In this document: one piece after another, positions 61,065 through 64,000 of the stretch
How positions within the stretch are numbered: the first letter of the stretch is position 1
How the letters are laid out: each line of letters opens with the position of its first letter
NCBI GenBank assembly: GCA_966212505.1
Contig: CBIHRS010000010.1
Location: forward strand, 62,001 to 126,000
Length of the DNA stretch: 64,000 bases
Reading direction: 5' to 3'
Source of the DNA: CAMLIZ01 sp966212505
Lineage (GTDB): Bacteria > Pseudomonadota > Gammaproteobacteria > Burkholderiales > Burkholderiaceae_C
Program-made: the position numbers and the translations under genes
The notes under the pieces: generated by a model
What the model was told of the DNA's origin: nothing
Databases searched by the model: none
The model's input: the letters and a program-made list of their open reading frames with translations, nothing else

Positions 61065-61924
61065 CGGGCCTGCTCCTGCAGCAGGGCCTCGGCCGCCGCG
61101 GCCTCGCCCAGCAGCACGTCCAGCGGGGGAACATCGGTGTCCCACTCGATCAGCGTGGGCACCGGCCCCAGCCGCTGCAGCGCATGGCGATACACCTGCC
61201 ACACGGGATCGTGCACGCGGCTGCCGTGGTCGTCGATCACGATCTGGCCGTCGTCGTGGTAGCCGGCGAGGTGGATCTCCTTCACCGCCGCAGCGTCGAT
61301 CGCATCGACATGGGCACAGACGGTTGCGACGGGATCGACGCCGCCATTCAGCGCATTGACTACCAGGTTGTTCAGATCCAGCAACAGCCCGCAGCCGCTG
61401 CGGCGGACGAGCTGGTTGAAGAACTCAGGCTCGGGAATCGCATCGTCGGCCCAGGCGACGTAGGCCGAGAGGTTCTCCACAAGGATGGGCCGGCGCAGGC
61501 GCTCCTGCACCTGGGTGACGTGGGCCACCATCAGGTCGAGCGAGGCCGGCGTGAAAGCGATCGGCAGCAGATCGTTGGCATGCACGATCGCGCCGGCGTC
61601 GGCCAGCGGCGCCCGCGCGAAGCAGGCATGGTCGCTGACGAAGCGCGGCTCTATGCGCTGCACCAGCCGCGCCAACCGGTCAAGGTGCCAGGGGTCGAGC
61701 CCGGCGGCCGAACCGAGGGCGAGGCCCACGCCATGCAGGCTGATGGGATAGGCCTCGCGCGCCTCGTGCAGCACCGCCAGCGCGGCGCCGCCATCGGCGA
61801 AGAAGTTTTCCGAATGCACCTCCAGGAAGGCCAACGGCGGACGGCGCTCCAGCAGCTCGCGATAGTGCGGCTGCCTGAAGCCGATGCCGGCCCGCAGCGG
61901 GCCCGGGGAGGTGCCCACAGTCAT
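61061..61924 (-). CDS. DUF692 multinuclear non-heme iron-dependent oxidative enzyme (MNIO, BufB type)
   Basis: 287 residues, TIM barrel. The predicted metal ligands are all present: 'FLEVHSENFF', 'HGVGLALGS', 'VSDHACFA', 'ENLSAYV', 'LLDLNNLVVNA', 'EIHLAGYH' and 'IEWDTDVP'. Enzymes of this family oxidise Cys residues in precursor peptides, giving 5-thiooxazole in characterised bufferins. The start overlaps the DUF2282 stop by one base (TGATG). Confidence 0.93.
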   Translation of the reverse strand: MTVGTSPGPLRAGIGFRQPHYRELLERRPPLAFLEVHSENFFADGGAALAVLHEAREAYPISLHGVGLALGSAAGLDPWHLDRLARLVQRIEPRFVSDHACFARAPLADAGAIVHANDLLPIAFTPASLDLMVAHVTQVQERLRRPILVENLSAYVAWADDAIPEPEFFNQLVRRSGCGLLLDLNNLVVNALNGGVDPVATVCAHVDAIDAAAVKEIHLAGYHDDGQIVIDDHGSRVHDPVWQVYRHALQRLGPVPTLIEWDTDVPPLDVLLGEAAAAEALLQEQAR

Positions 61925-62211
61925 CAGCTCTTCTTCTCGCCGGCCTTCTTCTTGGCTTCTTCAGCGGTGAGGCCCTTCATGTCCTTGCAGCTGCCCTTGG
62001 CGACGTACTTCCAGTCCATCGGGTCGTTGTCGGCCTTGGTCTGGCCGGCGCAGGAATGCGAGCCCGACAGGTTGGCGCAGTCGTTGGCGCCGGCCTTGGC
62101 GATGCCGTAGCACTTTTCCTTGCCCTTCTCATCGGCAGCGGACGCGGTGTTGATCAGGCCCAGGGCGAGCGCGGAAGCGAGGGCGGACGAGACGATCAGT
62201 CGTTGGTTCAT
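61924..62211 (-). CDS. DUF2282 bufferin-type RiPP precursor peptide (BufA1 type)
   Basis: 95 residues. Signal peptide about 1-25 ending 'NTASA', then a core with four Cys (34, 45, 54, 75) and a Lys/Glu-rich tail 'GLTAEEAKKKAGEKKS'. 'CYGIAKAGANDCANLSGSHSCAGQ' and 'MDWKYVAKGSCKDM' are the DUF2282 pattern. The product is exported and in known members binds copper for periplasmic protection. First gene of the four-gene operon; the sigma gene is divergent across 113 bases. Confidence 0.93.
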   Translation of the reverse strand: MNQRLIVSSALASALALGLINTASAADEKGKEKCYGIAKAGANDCANLSGSHSCAGQTKADNDPMDWKYVAKGSCKDMKGLTAEEAKKKAGEKKS

Positions 62212-62324
62212 TCCAATCTCCGACAAAGGTTGATTTCGACGCCGGCGATACCGATCGTCGGCGGAGGTGAGTCGACCCGCGGCCGCATTCCTTACACTGC
62301 GCGTGTTTTTCCCCTTACCTCCAC
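62212..62324. promoter_or_regulatory. Divergent control region between the bufferin operon and its sigma factor
   Basis: 113 bases hold the two promoters. On the minus strand, TGTAAG (62296-62291) and GTCGAC (62276-62271) lie 14 bases apart, which is shorter than typical ECF -35/-10 spacing, so I only note it. The GC-rich palindrome CGCGGCCGC also lies here. No sigma-70 promoter is clear for either gene. Confidence 0.35.
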
Positions 62325-62882
62325 ATGACCGATTTTGCTCGCCAGGTCGAATCATTGCGACCGCAGTTACTCCGGTTTGCACGCACCCAGCTGCGCAACG
62401 AGGCCTGGGCGGAAGACGCCGTGTCCGACACCTTGCTGGCCGCGCTGGAGAAGCCGCAGGGCTTTGCCGGGCAGTCCCAGCTGAAGACCTGGCTGGTGGG
62501 GATCCTGAAGCACAAGGTGGTCGATCAGCTGCGCCGCCACAGCCGCGAGGCCACGGTGCTGGTCGACGACGACGGCGAAGACATCGACGACCTGCTGTTC
62601 AAGCCCGACGGACATTTCCGCCACATCCCGGAAGACTGGGGCGATCCGGTGGCGGCCTTCGGCCAGCGCCAGTTCTTCGAGGTGCTGGAGGCCTGCATGG
62701 AGCATCTGCCGCCGGCTCAGGGCCGGGTGTTCATGATGCGCGAGTGGCTGGAGCTGGACACCGACGAGATCTGTAAGGAACTGTCGATCAGCTCGACCAA
62801 CCTGTGGGTCATGCTGCACCGAGCGCGGCTGCGTTTGCGCGAGTGCCTGCAGATGAACTGGTTTGCCGCCAAGGCGGCCTGA
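62325..62882 (+). CDS. ECF sigma factor, likely regulator of the bufferin operon
   Basis: 185 residues. Region 2 is 'RPQLLRFARTQLRNEAWAEDAVSDTLLAAL' and 'KTWLVGILKHKVVDQLRRH'. Region 4 is 'HLPPAQGRVFMMREWLELDTDEICKELSISSTNLWVMLHRARLRLREC'. A 50-residue acidic insert lies between them. It is followed 17 bases later by a ZAS-type anti-sigma and is divergent from the DUF2282 operon, the arrangement seen for SigF/ECF16-like factors that respond to metals. Confidence 0.92.
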   Translation: MTDFARQVESLRPQLLRFARTQLRNEAWAEDAVSDTLLAALEKPQGFAGQSQLKTWLVGILKHKVVDQLRRHSREATVLVDDDGEDIDDLLFKPDGHFRHIPEDWGDPVAAFGQRQFFEVLEACMEHLPPAQGRVFMMREWLELDTDEICKELSISSTNLWVMLHRARLRLRECLQMNWFAAKAA

Positions 62883-62899
62883 GAAGGAACGGATAGCGT

Positions 62900-63145
62900 A
62901 TGCCGACGTGGCTCCGCCGGATATGGCCCCGCCATATGTGGCCCCGCCGCACCTGCCGCGAAGTGACGCGGCTGGTGCTGATGAACGAGGATCGCCGTCT
63001 GGCCTGGCACCAGCGGGTCGCGGTGCGCCTGCACATGCGCATCTGCGACGCCTGCCCCCGCTTCGTGAAGCAGGTGCGGTTCATGCGGGAGGCGATGGGG
63101 AACTGGCGGCGCTATTCCGAAGGCGAAGACGATTCGCCGAAGTAA
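62900..63145 (+). CDS. ZAS-type zinc-finger anti-sigma factor (zf-HC2)
   Basis: 81 residues. Zinc ligands Cys19, His45, Cys49 and Cys52 give the ZAS pattern H-x3-C-x2-C with an upstream Cys. No membrane helix, so it is soluble and probably senses redox or metal directly. It lies 17 bases after the sigma gene and should bind and inhibit it. The N-terminal 'RRIWPRHMWPRR' is an unusual basic/aromatic repeat. Confidence 0.88.
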   Translation: MPTWLRRIWPRHMWPRRTCREVTRLVLMNEDRRLAWHQRVAVRLHMRICDACPRFVKQVRFMREAMGNWRRYSEGEDDSPK

Positions 63146-63168
63146 GGGCGAAACAGCCGCCGCGCAGC

Positions 63169-64000
63169 TTACAACCCGGCCAGCTTCAGCCGGTTGGCAT
63201 GCGAGCGGAAGAAGGCCACCGGGTCGGGCGTGAACAGCCCGCGCAGGCCGAACGACTGGTTCACCTCGTCGAGGTGGTTCCATGGATAGTCGTCGCGCAG
63301 CACCGTGCCCCAGTGCGATGAGCAGCGGCTCACCAGGCCGTCATTGGATTCGCCGCCGAAGTACAGCGACGTGAGGCCGAGGAACGGGTCGATGATGTCG
63401 AACACGTTGGTCAGCACCGAGGTACCGCTGGCCGAGTAGTAGCGCACGCCGTTGGCGCTGGCTGGGCCCTGGCCGCAGGCGCTGGTGGGGGCACCAGCCG
63501 GGAAGCTGGCGTTGAAGGCGGCGGCGCCGGCGCTGTCGAGCGACTGCAGCGCCGCGAGCGAATCCTGCGGCAGGCTGGGCGAGCCCGAGAGCCAGCTGAT
63601 GAAGGTGGAGAAGGCATTCACGATCTTCGCCACCAGGCCGGTCATGCCGGTGGCGGCGAGGTCGCGCTTGATGCCGTCGGCCACCTTGCTGCCCTGGTGC
63701 GGCGTGCCCATGGTCGTGACCGAGGCCACCAGCTCGGGCGCCACCGCCGCCACGTAGCGCACCGTCTGCCCGCCGTGGCTGTGGCCCACCAGGTTGAACT
63801 TGGCGTAGCCGTAGGCTGCCTTCAACCGGCGCAGCTCGGCCAGCAGCTGCTCGCCGCGCACCTCGCTCGCATTGGAGGCCGACTCCTGCGAGACATACAC
63901 CGTGGCCCCGCCCGAGCGCAGCGCCGACGGAATGCCGTACCAGTAGTTCACCGGCCCGATCGCATCGAAGCCGAGCAGGCCGTGCACCAGCACGACCGGG
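63169..64000 (-). CDS. Secreted triacylglycerol lipase (family I.1/I.2 type), N-terminus cut by window edge
   Basis: The open frame enters at base 64000 and ends at 63169, so about 277 residues are visible and the signal peptide is missing. 'PVVLVHGLLGFD' gives the oxyanion region, 'LVGHSHGGQTVRYVAAVAPELV' the nucleophile Ser elbow, 'SNDGLVSRCSSHWG' the Asp and Ca-binding region, and 'YPWNHLDEVNQ' the catalytic His. Very like lipases of Pseudomonas and Burkholderia that need a Lif foldase; a lif gene could lie outside. Confidence 0.88.
   Translation of the reverse strand, partial: PVVLVHGLLGFDAIGPVNYWYGIPSALRSGGATVYVSQESASNASEVRGEQLLAELRRLKAAYGYAKFNLVGHSHGGQTVRYVAAVAPELVASVTTMGTPHQGSKVADGIKRDLAATGMTGLVAKIVNAFSTFISWLSGSPSLPQDSLAALQSLDSAGAAAFNASFPAGAPTSACGQGPASANGVRYYSASGTSVLTNVFDIIDPFLGLTSLYFGGESNDGLVSRCSSHWGTVLRDDYPWNHLDEVNQSFGLRGLFTPDPVAFFRSHANRLKLAGL

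Noticed and set aside
61064..61202. A longer DUF2063 start near 61202
   Set aside because: It would overlap the DUF692 gene by about 140 bases; ATG 61064 gives the usual ATGA coupling and family N-terminus.

Overview
The window is GC-rich DNA, about 67-70% by eye, packed with genes on both strands and with very short intergenic gaps. No stretch longer than about 300 bases lacks a gene. I saw no rRNA, tRNA, CRISPR array, insertion sequence or phage gene. Several features point to a betaproteobacterium of the order Burkholderiales, probably a Leptothrix/Rubrivivax/Rhizobacter-like lineage: an edd-eda Entner-Doudoroff pair, ubiD, a ribD-ribE-ribBX-ribH-nusB operon, a ZTP-type leader before glyA followed by nrdR, a TssQ-type lipoprotein, a Tol cluster and minor type IV pilins. 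The genus cannot be fixed from this sequence alone.

Layout. 1-1.9 kb: end of a chemotaxis operon read leftward (MCP, CheY-like regulator, STAS protein running off the edge). 2-8.7 kb: Ser/Asn/Thr-rich lipoprotein, MFS exporter and M3 oligopeptidase on the minus strand; YbjJ-like MFS and DeoR regulator on the plus strand; a PlsC-like acyltransferase. 8.8-13.5 kb: ABC-type binding protein, a DUF805/zinc-ribbon fusion, and a four-gene operon (small membrane protein, SnoaL-like, nucleotidyltransferase, SGNH hydrolase). 13.5-19.6 kb: a complete ribose-type operon, rbsB-rbsA-rbsC-lacI-rbsK-rbsD, behind a promoter overlapped by nested palindromes. 19.5-23.2 kb: cupin regulator, GNAT acetyltransferase, two membrane proteins. 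23.3-28.1 kb: edd-eda, ECF sigma with a DUF2892 protein, ChaC, MocA-like transferase. 28.2-31 kb: Tat-exported molybdenum hydroxylase (IorA/IorB type). 31-37.5 kb: pdxH, hybrid histidine kinase, ZnuD-like TonB receptor with a DUF2946-like protein, msrA. 37.7-42.2 kb: YdcF protein, MqnA-like protein, a putative structured RNA, ubiD, lytic transglycosylase. 42.2-49.2 kb: ZTP riboswitch-glyA, nrdR, and a six-gene minor-pilin operon with visibly lower GC. 49.2-54.3 kb: riboflavin operon, nusB, aminotransferase. 54.4-58.9 kb: PEGA-domain Ser/Thr kinase, TssQ-like lipoprotein, ybgC-tolQ-tolR-tolA. 58.9-63.1 kb: DUF3047 protein, then a bufferin-type RiPP operon (DUF2282 precursor, DUF692 MNIO enzyme, DUF2063 partner, DoxX) divergent from an ECF sigma / ZAS-type anti-sigma pair. 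The right end holds most of a secreted lipase.

The strongest systems-level signal is the bufferin locus with its own divergent sigma/anti-sigma pair. Next are the ZTP riboswitch on glyA, the convergent-intergenic RNA candidate beside ubiD, the orphan MqnA-like protein, and the pilin operon without pilY1. A dispersed intergenic repeat has two copies here, one near edd and one running up to the nrdR start.
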